A DNA stretch of 64,000 nucleotides from contig OV277870.1 in assembly GCA_922989275.2 (NCBI GenBank), positions 36,080,356 through 36,144,355 on the forward strand. Reading direction: 5' to 3'. The number at the start of each line of letters is the position of its first letter. The stretch's first letter is position 1. This DNA comes from Gari tellinella. Lineage: Eukaryota; Mollusca; Bivalvia; Cardiida; Psammobiidae. The translations under genes were made by a program, and so were the position numbers. Under the pieces are notes generated by a model that worked only from the letters and a program-made list of their open reading frames with translations, did no database searches and was not told the DNA's origin. Positions 63,986-64,000 of this stretch are shown here, one piece after another.

Positions 63986-64000
63986 GCAGCCATTAAGATT

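Overview
This window looks like AT-rich animal nuclear DNA. The base composition, the non-LTR retrotransposon types and the very high density of palindromic MITE-like repeats suggest a mollusc, most likely a bivalve. That organism call is inference: no host gene, rRNA or real tRNA is visible to confirm it. Almost every open reading frame is short and falls in repeats or AT-rich spacer. The only protein-coding signal belongs to three non-LTR retrotransposons (LINEs), all on the minus strand and all damaged.

LINE copies. (1) 30140-34917 is a nearly full-length element. ORF1 has a coiled coil and an RNA-binding domain, and ORF2 has an AP-type endonuclease, reverse transcriptase (RT) and a C-terminal Cys/His knuckle. 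Three homopolymer frameshifts and two internal stops break it. ORF1 and ORF2 lie in one frame separated by one amber codon. (2) 53345-56280 is a 5'-truncated CR1/Jockey-type copy. It is interrupted by a 473-bp retroposon (55078-55550) with an 11-bp target duplication and an (AAC)n tail. (3) 24718-25482 is a short 3' fragment of a third LINE type.

The rest is a mosaic of short non-autonomous elements, many nested. The family labels are mine. A and A2: TTAA ends reading CCCTTTCACTGCC or CCCCTTCACTG. R: TTAA-CCCTTAGCCCGCCA. J: TTAA ends. B: TTAA ends reading CCCATTACCCCATAGCC. C: TA target, ends CAGTGGAGAAT. D: TA target, CAGTCGAACTTCGATATC. E: TA target, CAGTAAAACCTCGCTATT. F: TA target, CAGTGAAACCCCTCTAGA. 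O: CAGCGCTCCCTCTCTACAAC. P: hAT-like CAGGGCTGCCA. S: TACACTCAGTACAAAAAG. G, H, I, K, M, Q and T are further foldback elements.

The most striking pattern is modular. Hairpin module HP1 is about 65 bp, with 31-bp arms around a 3-nt loop; the arm begins CAAACAGTTTGGATCC and ends GACGCCG. It sits in the middle of families A, A2, R, C and O, with looser relatives in I and J, although their outer ends look unrelated. A second module, HP2 (core AAAGTAAAGCAGAATGCGCC), is in B and in altered form in E. Between copies the two arms of HP1 change together, so pairing is kept while sequence drifts. Other notable structures are a 734-bp foldback whose two arms each carry a tRNA-like sequence (47853-48586), a pair of tRNA-derived SINE-like repeats (61386-61920), and tandem-repeat arrays at 6831-7225, 21575-22410 and 59590-59785.

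Boundaries of the MITE copies were read by eye. They are good to a few bases where TTAA or TA ends are quoted, and to tens of bases otherwise.
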